A stretch of 64,000 nucleotides of DNA from Gulosibacter hominis (GTDB lineage: Bacteria; Actinomycetota; Actinomycetes; Actinomycetales; Microbacteriaceae). The DNA lies in the NCBI RefSeq assembly GCF_904842695.1, contig NZ_CAJGWQ010000007.1, forward strand, positions 53,833-117,832, in the 5' to 3' direction. This document shows positions 44,945 to 54,694 of the stretch, piece after piece; within the stretch, counting starts at the first letter, position 1, and each line of letters begins with the position of its first letter. The notes under the pieces are model-generated. The model was not told the DNA's origin. It saw only the letters and a program-made list of their open reading frames with translations, and made no database searches. The translations under genes were made by a program, and so were the position numbers.

Positions 44945-44960
44945 CCACAACATCTAGTGG
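44945..44960 (-). promoter_or_regulatory. NrdR box, proximal
   Basis: CCACAACATCTAGTGG fits the 16-bp NrdR palindrome (ACAcwwtatwtagTGT type), 20 bases before the nrdI start. It is paired with the box at 44976-44991, 31 bases away (three helical turns), the spacing seen for NrdR operators. Confidence 0.82.
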
Positions 44961-44975
44961 GCATTCAGGCAATCA

Positions 44976-44991
44976 GCACAACATCTAGTGT
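44976..44991 (-). promoter_or_regulatory. NrdR box, distal
   Basis: GCACAACATCTAGTGT shares the 14-base core CACAACATCTAGTG with the proximal box. Two in-phase boxes argue for repression of nrdIF by the ATP/dATP-sensing NrdR. Confidence 0.82.
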
Positions 44992-45152
44992 CTGATTGAA
45001 CAGTACACCCTCAAGTACGACACGCCCATGCTTGAGAGTTCGTGTTGCCGAACATTAGAGTTGGCGCAAGTATCAGGGTGGCTGCGAACCGTCCGATTCG
45101 CGGTTCCACACGGGCTGTGCGCGGCCCGAAAGTCAACGAGTGAGGTTGTGCG

Positions 45153-47030
45153 ATGAGCGAACCGAACAGGATTCCAATTCCTGACGAAATTTCCAACGAG
45201 AGCATCCGAACGTTCGTATCCGAATGGGCCAAGATCACCGAACCCGAGCGCATCGAGCTAGTTTCGGCGGCCGACGATGCCAGGCTCATCAATGAGGCGC
45301 TCGCTGCCGGTGAGCTCTTTCCCGCCGGTGACAACCGCTACTATTCGCGGTCACACCCGGGCGACACCGCCCGCTCTGAAGAGCGCACGCTTGTGGCCAC
45401 CTCCAACCCCGCCGATCGCGGTCGCTACAACAACTGGCAGCCGACAGCGGAAGTGAAGCCGCAGCTCATCGAACGGATGCGCGGCGCATCCCGAGGCAAG
45501 ACAATGTATGTCGTCCCCTACCTCATGGCACCCACCGGTAGCCCGCTTGCTCCCTATGCCGCCGGTGTCGAACTCACCGACAATCGCGGCGTCGTGCTGC
45601 AGATGATCCGCATGGCTCGCGTGGGAATCGACCACTTCGCCACGCTTACCGACCCCGACTTCTTTGTGCGCGGCGTGCAGGTCACCGGCAATCCGGATGC
45701 ACTCGGCCACGGCACTGCCAATGACCAACGACTGTTCGCCACCATTGCCGACGAGCGCACCATCCTCCACTTTGGCTCGGCTTACGGCGGCAATGCCCTC
45801 CTCGGCAAAATCGCGCACGCCCTACGTCAAGCCTCCTACGACGGCCGCAGTTCAGGTCGATTCCTCGCAGAACAGTTCCTGCTGCTCGGCGTTCGCGACC
45901 TCGAAACCGGCAAGACCGCACATATCTGCGGCGGGTTCCCCAGCGCCTCCGGCAAAACGAACCTGGCCATGACGCTACCGCCCCAAGCACTCGGAGAGCG
46001 ATACCGGGTTGACTTCTACGGCGACGATATTGCCTGGATGTGGGTGGATGACGACGGCTGCCTACGCGCAATCAACCCCGAAAACGGCGCCTTTGGCGTA
46101 GCCAAGAACACGAACGAACTCACGAATCCGACCGCAATGGAAGCAATCGCACCGGGTTCGGGAGCCATCTTCACCAACACCGCCTACAACGAACGCACCG
46201 GCGAGGTGTGGTGGGAGGGACTCACCCCGCAGCCACCAACCAACCTCGATGGCTGGCTCGACTGGACCGGCGCATCGATTGCCGAGCGTCAACCAGCAGA
46301 GCAATCCGCACCGTGGGCGCATCCGAACAGCCGATTCACGGTGGCACTCGACCGCATCCCCAACCTCGCTGCTGATGCCGCCGACCCCGCCGGTGTGGTG
46401 GTGGACGCCATTATCTTCGGTGGCCGCACCCGCGACCGCGAACCACTCATTCGCGCGATCGAAACGGTTGCTGACGGTGTCTACGACGGGCTCACGCTGG
46501 GCGCCGAGGCAACATTTGCCGCCGAGGGCCTCGACGGCCAGCTGCGATACGACCCCATGTCGATGCGTCCATTCTTCTCGTACTCCGAAGGCCGCTACGC
46601 CCAGCACTGGCTCGACGTGTTGAGTCAGGTGCGACAGCTGCCCGTTTTCGCGCACGTCAACTGGTTCCAGCGCGCCCCTGAAGATGGGCACTACCTGTGG
46701 CCCGGCTACCGCGAAAACTTGCGCGCACTCAACTGGCTGATGCAGTACCGAGCGGGAGATGTACACGGACAGCAGACCCCGGTGGGCGTTATCCCAACGG
46801 CAGCCGAGCTCGACCTCAGCGGACTCGAGATTCCCGCGGCCGATCTCGAACAGCTGCTGCAGATCGACACCGACCGCTGGATGGAAGAGTGCCAGTACCG
46901 GCAAGAACACCTGGCAGAACTGCCCGACCTTCCCGCCGAGATTTGGGATGCGCATCGCAAGCTGCGCGCGGCGCTCGCCGAGCAAGCGTCTGTGGCTGAA
47001 CCTTCTGCATCTGCCATCACTGGGGAGTGA
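45153..47030 (+). CDS. pckG: Phosphoenolpyruvate carboxykinase (GTP)
   Basis: 625 residues, the usual GTP-type length. The reactive Cys and P-loop are in CGGFPSASGKTNLAM (about residue 259-273). DDIAWMWVDDDG is the metal and GTP region, FGVAKNTNELTNPTAM and HVNWFQRAPEDG are further GTP-PEPCK motifs. It converts oxaloacetate and GTP to PEP, CO2 and GDP, the first committed step of gluconeogenesis. It is a single gene with its own terminator. Confidence 0.96.
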   Translation: MSEPNRIPIPDEISNESIRTFVSEWAKITEPERIELVSAADDARLINEALAAGELFPAGDNRYYSRSHPGDTARSEERTLVATSNPADRGRYNNWQPTAEVKPQLIERMRGASRGKTMYVVPYLMAPTGSPLAPYAAGVELTDNRGVVLQMIRMARVGIDHFATLTDPDFFVRGVQVTGNPDALGHGTANDQRLFATIADERTILHFGSAYGGNALLGKIAHALRQASYDGRSSGRFLAEQFLLLGVRDLETGKTAHICGGFPSASGKTNLAMTLPPQALGERYRVDFYGDDIAWMWVDDDGCLRAINPENGAFGVAKNTNELTNPTAMEAIAPGSGAIFTNTAYNERTGEVWWEGLTPQPPTNLDGWLDWTGASIAERQPAEQSAPWAHPNSRFTVALDRIPNLAADAADPAGVVVDAIIFGGRTRDREPLIRAIETVADGVYDGLTLGAEATFAAEGLDGQLRYDPMSMRPFFSYSEGRYAQHWLDVLSQVRQLPVFAHVNWFQRAPEDGHYLWPGYRENLRALNWLMQYRAGDVHGQQTPVGVIPTAAELDLSGLEIPAADLEQLLQIDTDRWMEECQYRQEHLAELPDLPAEIWDAHRKLRAALAEQASVAEPSASAITGE

Positions 47031-47051
47031 GCGAGCATAATCGTGGAAACA

Positions 47052-47096
47052 AAATGACCCCCAGCCGAGGATTACATCCCAGGTTGGGGGTCATTT
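47052..47096. terminator. Terminator between pckG and tRNA-Leu
   Basis: AAATGACCCCCAGCC (47052-47066) pairs with GGTTGGGGGTCATTT (47082-47096): 15 pairs with one G.T. A-rich before and T-rich after, so it can act for both convergent genes. Confidence 0.88.
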
Positions 47097-47100
47097 CACA

Positions 47101-47187
47101 TGGTGCGCAAGGGGGGACTTGAACCCCCACGCCCGCAAAGGCACACGGACCTGAACCGTGCGCGTCTACCAATTCCGCCACTCGCGC
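47101..47187 (-). tRNA. tRNA-Leu (CAG)
   Basis: On the minus strand it reads GCGCGAGTGGCGGAATTGG to CTTGCGCACCA. The acceptor stem is GCGCGAG/CTTGCGC, anticodon stem CACGG/CCGTG with loop TTCAGGT (anticodon CAG). It has the long class II variable arm and an encoded CCA. Confidence 0.96.
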
Positions 47188-47378
47188 GCGACTGACAACG
47201 TTACCACTAACTGAACCAAAATGCGAAATGCATCCACGCTTGCCAGGTTTCGAAGCCACAATGATTCGCATGAACCCGCACCAAACCACCAGGGTTTCAG
47301 CCAATCCAACTACACTGCGAGCAAAGCATCTTCGTGACCCGGTCACGAGGTTCACCGAGACGGCTGCGGCCATGAAGG

Positions 47379-48098
47379 ATGAATGTGGGATTTCTCGACA
47401 AATTTGAACGTGGGCTTGAACGGGCCTTTAATGGCGCGTTCGCCAAGACGTTCCGGTCGGGTCTGCAGCCGGTAGAAATTGTGGCTGCCCTCAAACGCGA
47501 ACTCGACACTCGCGCCGCCGTTGTCTCACGTGATCGGGTGCTGGTTCCCAACGAGTTCCAGGTCGTCGTTTCGGCCAGCGACTACGACCGCCTCAACACC
47601 CTGGGTAATTCGCTACAGAACTCACTGCTCGACGAGATCGAGCGGCATGCGGTGCAACAGCACTATCAGTTCGCCGGCCCGATTTCAGTGCAGCTCATCG
47701 CTTCTGAACAGCTCAGCGAGGGCCAGCTCGAGGTGAACTCACGCTCGGTCGAGGGCCGGGTCAACTGGGTTCCGGTGCTCGAAGTGGCAGGGCAGCGCTT
47801 CCCCATCCAGTCGGGGTCGAATGTGATCGGTCGCGGCAGTGATGCACACATCACCATCAACGACAACGGCGCCTCACGGCGTCACGCCGAAGTGATCTGG
47901 GATGGGCAACGCGCGGGGCTGCGCGACCTGGGTTCAACCAACGGCACCAAACTCAATGGCCGGCGGATCGCGCAGGCCGCCCTCGAACCCAATTCGCTCA
48001 TTGAAATCGGCCGCACACAGCTTCAGTTCCGTATCGTGCCCCAGGCTGAACCGAGCACTGCAACCCGTCACATGCACAACCCGGGAGGTCGTCGATGA
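47379..48098 (+). CDS. fhaA: FhaA-type protein (DUF3662 plus FHA domain)
   Basis: 239 residues. The N-terminal DUF3662 domain has FLDKFERGLERAFNGAFAKT and RSGLQPVEIVAALKRELDTR. The C-terminal FHA domain (about 150-232) has NVIGRGSDAHITINDNGASRRH and DLGSTNGTKLNGRRI, giving the Arg, Ser-Arg-His and Asn-Gly residues that bind phosphothreonine. It links Ser/Thr kinases to cell-wall proteins. It starts an operon running through pknB. GTG 47385 is an alternative start. Confidence 0.92.
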   Translation: MNVGFLDKFERGLERAFNGAFAKTFRSGLQPVEIVAALKRELDTRAAVVSRDRVLVPNEFQVVVSASDYDRLNTLGNSLQNSLLDEIERHAVQQHYQFAGPISVQLIASEQLSEGQLEVNSRSVEGRVNWVPVLEVAGQRFPIQSGSNVIGRGSDAHITINDNGASRRHAEVIWDGQRAGLRDLGSTNGTKLNGRRIAQAALEPNSLIEIGRTQLQFRIVPQAEPSTATRHMHNPGGRR

Positions 48099-48619
48099 GC
48101 GGTGAATTGACGATGCTCGTGATCCGCCTCGTCTTTTTGGCGATGATGTGGATCTTCATCTTTTCGATCATCTACGCGCTGCGCAGCGATCTATTTGGTT
48201 CCCGATCGCAGGACTACCAGAAGGCGATGGAACAGCAGCAGTCGCGGCAGCAAACCTATGCGGCAGCCCCACAACAGGCCCCCGTTGCGGTTGGTGCTGG
48301 CGCGCCGGCAGCTGCGGCCAGCGAACCCGCCGAACTCACTCGCCTGGTGATCACCTCGGGACCGCGCCGCGGTGAAGAGCTCTCGCTCAGCCAGGCCCCC
48401 ATCTCGATCGGCCGGGCAAGCGACTCAGACCTTGTCATCAGCGACGACTACACCTCCACCCGCCACGCCCGCCTGCTCAACTGGGACGGCCGCTGGATGG
48501 TACAAGACCTCGACTCAACTAACGGCACCTTCGTCAACGGCGAGCGAGTATCCCAGCCAACCGAACTGCGCCGGGGCGTCTCGGTGCGCATCGGCACGAC
48601 CTCGTTTGAGCTCCAATAG
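48095..48619 (+). CDS. fhaB: FhaB-type FHA-domain membrane protein
   Basis: 174 residues. One N-terminal membrane helix (about 5-27, MLVIRLVFLAMMWIFIFSII), a Gln/Ala/Pro linker and an FHA domain with SIGRASDSDLVISDDYTSTRH and DLDSTNGTFVNG. It overlaps fhaA by four bases. FhaB (FipA) recruits phosphorylated division and wall-synthesis proteins. Confidence 0.92.
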   Translation: MSGELTMLVIRLVFLAMMWIFIFSIIYALRSDLFGSRSQDYQKAMEQQQSRQQTYAAAPQQAPVAVGAGAPAAAASEPAELTRLVITSGPRRGEELSLSQAPISIGRASDSDLVISDDYTSTRHARLLNWDGRWMVQDLDSTNGTFVNGERVSQPTELRRGVSVRIGTTSFELQ

Positions 48620-48624
48620 GTGCG

Positions 48625-49887
48625 GTGAACGACACTATGGTCAAATTCGTGCGCGCGGGCGCAGTTTCACACGTCGGTCGAGTGCGGGCTAATAACCAAG
48701 ACTCGGGATTTGTGGGAACCGTGCTGCACGGCGTTGCCGACGGTATGGGCGGCCACGCCGGTGGTGATGTTGCGTCGTCAATCGCCGTGAAGCACATCGC
48801 CGCCCACGAAGAGCGCTACGAAACCGTTGCAGAAGCCAAAACGGGCCTCACCGCGCTGCTGCACGAAGCAAACGAACTGATCATCGAGGCCGTTGCCGAG
48901 CATCCCGAACTCGCCGGGATGGGCACCACCGCCGACCTCATTACGCTCGTCGGGGACCAGCTGGTGATCGGTCACATTGGCGACTCGCGCGTATACCGCT
49001 ATCGCGACGGTGAACTGCACCAGGTCACCGTCGACCACACCTTCGTGCAACGACTGGTGGATGCTGGCCGCATCACCCCCGAAGAAGCACTCGTGCATCC
49101 CCGCCGCTCGGTGCTGATGCGCGTGCTCGGCGATGTCGAAACCGAACCGGATGTCGACACCTACGTGTTCGACGCGGTTGCCGGCGACCGCTGGCTGCTG
49201 TGCTCAGACGGGCTCACGGGCTATGTCGACGAAGACCGCATCAGCGAAGTGATCGGCCGCAGCAATGAATCATCCCGCGAAATCGGTGACGATCTCATCC
49301 AGCTCGCCCTCGACAACGGCGCACCCGACAACGTCACCGTCGTCGTGCTTGAAATCGGTGAGACCGAGCTCGAGCCCATCCGCCCGAAAATCGTGGGTTC
49401 GGCCGCCAACCCGCTGCGCTACGAAGCCAGCGAGCCCAAGCGTCGCGTGCGTCGCATGCTGCCGGATGTGCTGCAATCGCGTCGCCGCATCGCCGCCCGC
49501 CCCGAAAACGAAGAGTTCGTGGCGCCCAGCGACGAATACCTCGACCGGCTCATCGCCGAAGACCGCAATATGCGGCGTTGGCGTCGAGTCACCTGGGCAG
49601 CAAGCCTCCTGCTCGTGCTCAGCATTGTGGCCGGAGCCATGGCGCTCGCCTACGACTGGACTCAGCGCCAGTACTACGTGGGCATCGACAACGATCGAGT
49701 GGCCATCTACCAGGGCGTCAGCGCCCAGCTCGGCCCGGTTTCGCTCAGCCAAGTTGTCGAATCAACCAACCTCGAAGTTGAAAAGCTTCCCGTCTACCAG
49801 CAGATGCAGGTGACCTCGACCATCCCGTTCGGTTCGCTTGAAGATGCGCGAGCACTCGTCGAAAGGCTCGAACGTGCAATCGACTAG
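48625..49887 (+). CDS. pstP: PP2C-type Ser/Thr protein phosphatase
   Basis: 420 residues from GTG 48625. The PP2C metal motifs are VRANNQDSGFVG, GVADGMGGHAGGDVASS, GDSRVYRYRDG, LLCSDGLTGYV and DNVTVVVLE. A juxtamembrane basic region and one helix (about 318-340, WAASLLLVLSIVAGAMALAY) lead to a short extracellular domain. It reverses PknA and PknB phosphorylation. The end overlaps the start of rodA. Confidence 0.94.
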   Translation: MNDTMVKFVRAGAVSHVGRVRANNQDSGFVGTVLHGVADGMGGHAGGDVASSIAVKHIAAHEERYETVAEAKTGLTALLHEANELIIEAVAEHPELAGMGTTADLITLVGDQLVIGHIGDSRVYRYRDGELHQVTVDHTFVQRLVDAGRITPEEALVHPRRSVLMRVLGDVETEPDVDTYVFDAVAGDRWLLCSDGLTGYVDEDRISEVIGRSNESSREIGDDLIQLALDNGAPDNVTVVVLEIGETELEPIRPKIVGSAANPLRYEASEPKRRVRRMLPDVLQSRRRIAARPENEEFVAPSDEYLDRLIAEDRNMRRWRRVTWAASLLLVLSIVAGAMALAYDWTQRQYYVGIDNDRVAIYQGVSAQLGPVSLSQVVESTNLEVEKLPVYQQMQVTSTIPFGSLEDARALVERLERAID

Positions 49888-51274
49888 TACCGCTCCACAA
49901 GTGACGCCCACAACGCAGCGACCCCGCGAACGCAAGCAGGGACTGCGCAATATGGAACTCGGGTTCCTCATCTTCGCCATGGTGATCGTGCTGGCGGCAC
50001 TGCTGCAGGTGCAGTTGGGCGTGACCGGCGAGTTCGACAGCCGGGTGCTGATACTGCTCGGCGCGGTGGCGGCGCTGATGTTCGGGATGCACATCGTGCT
50101 GCGGTTCCGCGCGCCGCAGGCCGACCCGTTTTTGCTGCCGATTGCCGCCACCATCAACGGCCTCGGCATCACGATGATTTATCGCCTCGACCTCGTGAAC
50201 GAGTCGAACAAGCACGCCGTCATTAATTCATCCACCGCACAGATTGTTTACACCGCGCTCGCCATCGCAATTGCCATTGCGGTGCTGTTCTTGTTGCGCA
50301 ATCACCGCGTGCTACAGCGCTACACCTATGTGTTCGGTTTTGCCGCACTGGTGCTGCTATTGCTGCCGATGATTCCCGGCCTGGGGGTTTCAACCGCGAG
50401 CGCCCGAGTGTGGATCTCGATTGCGGGGTTCAGCTTCCAGCCCGGTGAAATTGCCAAGATCGCGCTGGCCATCTTCTTCGCCGGTTATCTCGTTACCGCG
50501 CGCGATTCGCTCTCGATGGTGTCGCGGCGGTTCCTCGGCCTGCGGCTGCCGCGGATGCGTGACCTCGGTCCCATCCTGGTGGTGTGGGCGGTGTGTATGG
50601 CGGTTCTGGTGCTCCAGCGCGACCTGGGCACCTCGCTGCTGTACTACGGCCTGTTCCTGGTGATGATTTTTGTTGCCACCGGTCGCCTATCGTGGGTGCT
50701 CATCGGTGTCGGCCTGTTCGTTGGTGGCGGTCTGGTGCTGGCTTCGAGCTGGGGGTACGTGCAGCGCCGCCTCGAAGCTTGGCTCAATCCGTTCGACCCC
50801 GCCCTCTACGATGCCACCGGTGGCAGCTATCAGCTCGTTCAGGGCCTGTTCGGGCTCGGCAACGGCGGCCTGATCGGCACCGGCCTTGGGCTCGGACACC
50901 CCTATCTCACGCCGGTTGCTGAGAGTGACTTCATCATCTCGGCCCTCGGTGAAGAACTCGGTATGGCCGGATTGTTCGCGATTCTTGCGCTGTACCTGAT
51001 CATGGTGGCGCGCGGTCTGCGCATCGGTCACACCGGCGGGGATGATTTTGGTCGCCTGCTTGCCACCGGCCTGTCGTTCACGCTGGCCATTCAGGTGTTC
51101 ATTGTTGTCGGTGGTGTCACGCGCGTTATTCCGCTTACGGGGCTGACCACGCCATTTTTGGCCGCCGGTGGATCGAGTCTGATCGCCAACTGGATCATCG
51201 TCGCCATTCTGTTGCGGTTGAGCGACACGATCCGACGTGACGATGCGGTACCAGCTATTGGAGGTGCGGCTTGA
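49874..51274 (+). CDS. rodA: RodA/FtsW-family peptidoglycan glycosyltransferase
   Basis: 466 residues from GTG 49874, overlapping pstP by 14 bases. About ten to twelve helices. The SEDS signatures are QPGEIAKIALAIFFAGYL, VLQRDLGTSLLYYGLF and ESDFIISALGEELGMAGLF, the last with the conserved Glu region. It polymerises lipid II with the transpeptidase PbpA, encoded next. ATG 49838 would extend the protein into pstP and is less likely. Confidence 0.93.
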   Translation: MQSTSTAPQVTPTTQRPRERKQGLRNMELGFLIFAMVIVLAALLQVQLGVTGEFDSRVLILLGAVAALMFGMHIVLRFRAPQADPFLLPIAATINGLGITMIYRLDLVNESNKHAVINSSTAQIVYTALAIAIAIAVLFLLRNHRVLQRYTYVFGFAALVLLLLPMIPGLGVSTASARVWISIAGFSFQPGEIAKIALAIFFAGYLVTARDSLSMVSRRFLGLRLPRMRDLGPILVVWAVCMAVLVLQRDLGTSLLYYGLFLVMIFVATGRLSWVLIGVGLFVGGGLVLASSWGYVQRRLEAWLNPFDPALYDATGGSYQLVQGLFGLGNGGLIGTGLGLGHPYLTPVAESDFIISALGEELGMAGLFAILALYLIMVARGLRIGHTGGDDFGRLLATGLSFTLAIQVFIVVGGVTRVIPLTGLTTPFLAAGGSSLIANWIIVAILLRLSDTIRRDDAVPAIGGAA

Positions 51275-52737
51275 GTAAAAACATTCGCCTGGTGGGCATT
51301 TTTGTGCTCGTCATGTTTCTCGCGCTTTTTAGCTCGGCAACCTACATCCAGGTTTTTCAGGCCCAGTCGTTGGCCGAAGACGGCCGCAACCGACGTGCGC
51401 TACTCGCCAGCTATGAGGTGCAGCGCGGGCCGATCCTGGTGGATGGCTCGCCAATCGCCATGTCACAACCCGACAATTCTCAATACCAGTACCAGCGCGT
51501 GTACACCGACCCCGAGCTCTACGGCACGGTGACCGGCTATTTTTCGGCCACCCAGGGCTCGATGGGGATTGAGCAGGCCATGAACGCCGAACTTGCCGGC
51601 ACGAGCGATTCGCAATTTTTTACCAGCCTGCGAAGCATGTTCACGGGCGAACAACCCGCCGGCGCCGCGGTCGAGTTGACGCTCAACCCGGATGGTCAGC
51701 GCATTGCTGCCGAGATGCTCGGCGACCTCAAAGGTGCGGTGATCGCGATCGATCCGGCAACCGGCGCCATCCTCACGATGTATTCAACGCCGGGATACGA
51801 CCCGAACAATCTCGCGATGCACGACGACCGGCAGGTTATCGAGAACTATCAGAAGCTTGAAGCCGACCCCGACAACCCGCTTTTTAACCGGGCCATCGGT
51901 GGTTCGCTCAACCCGCCCGGTTCAACGTTCAAACTTGTGGTGGCCACGGCGGCACTCGAATACGGCATTGTGAAGCCCGACACCAAAATTCCAAACCCCC
52001 CAACTTGGAAGCTGCCCGGCACAAACCACGTGGTGAATAACCCCTCCTGGGGTCAGCGCTGCGGTGGGGGTGATTCTGAAACCACCACGCTGCGCATCGC
52101 TCTGCAGTACTCGTGCAATATTCCGTTTGCGCAATTGGCAATCAAGATTGGCGAAGACCGACTGCGCACCGTTGCCGAACGCTTCGGTTTTAACGACACC
52201 TTCGACGTGCCGATGACGTCGGCTGCAAGCGTTTTCCCCGAGGGGCCGATGGATGATGCACAGCTCGGCCTGACCGGTTTCGGGCAGGACAATCTGCGCA
52301 CCAGCCCGCTGCAGATGGCGCTCGTGTCGGCCGGTGTGGCAAACAACGGCGTACTGATGGAGCCGACGGTGGTGAAAGAGGTGCTTACTCCCTCGCTAGA
52401 TGTGCTTGAATCGCAGCGCATCAAGGAGTACGGCCGGGTCATGAGCGAAGAAAATGCCAAGCTCATGCAAGACATGATGCGCAATAACGTCGACAATGGC
52501 GCGGCAGACAATGCCCGAATTGACGGTGTGGCAGTTTATGGAAAAACTGGTACCGCCGAGAACGGTGACGACGACCCGTACACGCTGTGGTTCACTGGAT
52601 ACGCGGAGCTTAATGGTCGCCAGGTCGCCGTTGCGGTGGTGCTGGAAGATGGTGGCGGAATGGGACAGTCGGGATACGGCAATGGCTTGCCGGCGGCAAC
52701 TGGACGAGAAGTAATGAAGGCGGTGCTTGGCGTATGA
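51271..52737 (+). CDS. pbpA: Penicillin-binding protein 2-type transpeptidase
   Basis: 488 residues from TTG 51271 (GGAGGT upstream, overlapping the rodA stop as TTGA). One N-terminal helix (about 6-28) leads to the dimerisation region. The transpeptidase domain has NPPGSTFKLVVA (SxxK), SCNIPFAQLA (SxN) and YGKTGTAENG (KTG). It cross-links peptidoglycan at the elongation site and pairs with RodA. Confidence 0.94.
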   Translation: MSKNIRLVGIFVLVMFLALFSSATYIQVFQAQSLAEDGRNRRALLASYEVQRGPILVDGSPIAMSQPDNSQYQYQRVYTDPELYGTVTGYFSATQGSMGIEQAMNAELAGTSDSQFFTSLRSMFTGEQPAGAAVELTLNPDGQRIAAEMLGDLKGAVIAIDPATGAILTMYSTPGYDPNNLAMHDDRQVIENYQKLEADPDNPLFNRAIGGSLNPPGSTFKLVVATAALEYGIVKPDTKIPNPPTWKLPGTNHVVNNPSWGQRCGGGDSETTTLRIALQYSCNIPFAQLAIKIGEDRLRTVAERFGFNDTFDVPMTSAASVFPEGPMDDAQLGLTGFGQDNLRTSPLQMALVSAGVANNGVLMEPTVVKEVLTPSLDVLESQRIKEYGRVMSEENAKLMQDMMRNNVDNGAADNARIDGVAVYGKTGTAENGDDDPYTLWFTGYAELNGRQVAVAVVLEDGGGMGQSGYGNGLPAATGREVMKAVLGV

Positions 52738-54518
52738 GGCCGGGTCAGGGAGTGACATTTGGGAGCCGATACCAGCTCGGCAACCGAATCGCCATTGGCG
52801 GCATGGGCGAGGTGTGGGAAGCCACCGACCTCGTCATCGGTCGCCAGGTCGCCATCAAAATTCTTAAAGACGAGTACATGGGCGACCCCGGGTTCCTCGA
52901 GCGATTCCGCGCCGAGGCTCGCCATGCTGCGCTCGTTAACCACGAGGGCATCGCAAACGTCTACGACTACGGTGAAGAAGACGGCTCGGCGTATCTGGTG
53001 ATGGAGCTCGTACCGGGCGAAGCGCTATCAACCATTCTCGAACGCGAACGAGTGCTGCCGGGCGAGCAGGTCATGGACATCATCGCCCAGACCGCTTCCG
53101 CACTCGGTGCCGCCCATAAGGCGGGCCTGGTACACCGCGACATCAAGCCCGGAAACCTGCTGATCACTCCCGATCACCGGGTCAAGATCACCGACTTTGG
53201 TATCGCCCGCATCGCCGACCAGGTGCCGCTGACCGCCACCGGCCAGGTGATGGGCACCGTCCAGTATCTTTCGCCCGAACAGGCATCCGGACATCCCGCA
53301 TCCCCCTCGACCGATATTTATTCGCTCGGTGTGGTGGGCTATGAGTGCCTGGCCGGCCGCCGTCCCTTTACCGGCGAATCGCAGGTGGCGATCGCCATGG
53401 CGCACATCAATGACGAGCCGCCGGCACTGCCGGTGACGGTTCCCGAACCGATGCGCAATCTCGTGATGTCGGCCCTCGCCAAAGATCCGGCCGACCGGCC
53501 CGAATCGGCCGAGGCGTTTGCCCGAGCCGCCCGCGCGCTGCGGGATGGTGATGTTCAGCGGGCCGCACAGGCCGTACCCGCAGTGGCACCGGGCGGCGCC
53601 GGACCGAGCACGGCGCCCCTTGACCAGACGCAGGTCATGCAGCCCACCCGGCCCACCTCGGTACTGGATGATGGCCCGCGGGATAATTTTGATGCACTAC
53701 TGGCTGGCGGCCCCACCGATACCGCCCCTGGCCAGGACATTAACGAAACCGCGGAGCATCAGCCGGAAGGGCTGCTCGATGATGACGGCAAGAAGAAAAA
53801 AGACAATTGGCGCTGGGTGCTCGTGGGCGCCATACTGCTACTCGCCGTAGCGATCGGGCTGTTCGCGGTGGCCATGATGAATAACGCCGGCGATAACGAG
53901 CCGCTGCCGACGAGCAGCACCTCGGCGCCGCCGAGCATCACCACCCCGCCCACCAACACCCAGGCCGAAACGGTTGCGCTCGATGGCAGCGACTTTGAGG
54001 GTCTGAGCTGGGACACAGCGGCCGAACGGTTGCGCTCAATGGGGCTGTTCCCCGAAAAAGTGGTTGCGGGCGCGGCGCCTTCAACCGACAAGGTCGGCAC
54101 CGTTGAGCGCATCAACCCCACCGGTAACGTGCGGCTTGGTTCAACTATCCAGGTTTCGGTTTATGGCGATTTAGCAACCCCGCCAGCGCCCGAAAAGCCC
54201 ACTGGCACGCCGAAACAGGGCTCGGTAGAGCTGAGCTGGCCGGAGTACACGAGCTGCCCGGATGGCACTTCGGTTGACAAGTACGTCGTGACAGTTGACG
54301 CCGTGGATGCGCAGGGCAACCAGCGCCCCGGCGAATCGGGCCCCACCGACAGCTCCGGCACCTCGGTCAGCATCGGTGTGAGCAGTGATATAGCAAGGGT
54401 GATCGTCACCTACAAGGCAGTCTGCTCGGGTACCGAATCGGAGGCTTCGGAGAGCGCCGAGTTTACGATTCCGCAACCGGTTCCCACGCAGAGTGCCCCT
54501 GAAACCGAGCGTCCATAA
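52734..54518 (+). CDS. pknA: Ser/Thr protein kinase PknA-like with PASTA-like and FN3-like exterior
   Basis: 594 residues. Kinase motifs are IGGMGEVWEATD, VAIKIL (Lys), VHRDIKPGNLL (catalytic Asp), DFGIARIAD and PSTDIYSLGVVGYE. A membrane helix lies at about 361-383. The exterior has one PASTA-like unit (SWDTAAERLRSMGLFPEKVV) and a domain of about 100 residues resembling fibronectin III (GSVELSWPEY). Typical PknA proteins end after the helix or have a short tail, so this exterior is large. It overlaps pbpA by four bases. Confidence 0.93.
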   Translation: MRPGQGVTFGSRYQLGNRIAIGGMGEVWEATDLVIGRQVAIKILKDEYMGDPGFLERFRAEARHAALVNHEGIANVYDYGEEDGSAYLVMELVPGEALSTILERERVLPGEQVMDIIAQTASALGAAHKAGLVHRDIKPGNLLITPDHRVKITDFGIARIADQVPLTATGQVMGTVQYLSPEQASGHPASPSTDIYSLGVVGYECLAGRRPFTGESQVAIAMAHINDEPPALPVTVPEPMRNLVMSALAKDPADRPESAEAFARAARALRDGDVQRAAQAVPAVAPGGAGPSTAPLDQTQVMQPTRPTSVLDDGPRDNFDALLAGGPTDTAPGQDINETAEHQPEGLLDDDGKKKKDNWRWVLVGAILLLAVAIGLFAVAMMNNAGDNEPLPTSSTSAPPSITTPPTNTQAETVALDGSDFEGLSWDTAAERLRSMGLFPEKVVAGAAPSTDKVGTVERINPTGNVRLGSTIQVSVYGDLATPPAPEKPTGTPKQGSVELSWPEYTSCPDGTSVDKYVVTVDAVDAQGNQRPGESGPTDSSGTSVSIGVSSDIARVIVTYKAVCSGTESEASESAEFTIPQPVPTQSAPETERP

Positions 54519-54526
54519 CGACAATT

Positions 54527-54564
54527 CCGGTGGGAACGTTCCTGAACGGGAACTTTCCCACCGG
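54527..54564 (+). terminator. Hairpin between pknA and pknB
   Basis: CCGGTGGGAA and TTCCCACCGG are exact ten-base arms with an inner CGTTC/GAACG pairing, followed by TTGTTG. It could lower read-through from pknA into pknB. Confidence 0.65.
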
Positions 54565-54694
54565 TTGTTGCATCACACCAATGTAGTAACAGGTTTGTCG
54601 TTCCGCTTTTCGGCTGTGGCTGTCGTCAGTAGGATGGCTATTTATGCCTCCCGTTACACTTCGGGAGGCCGCAGCAATTGAAGGAGTCGAGTCG

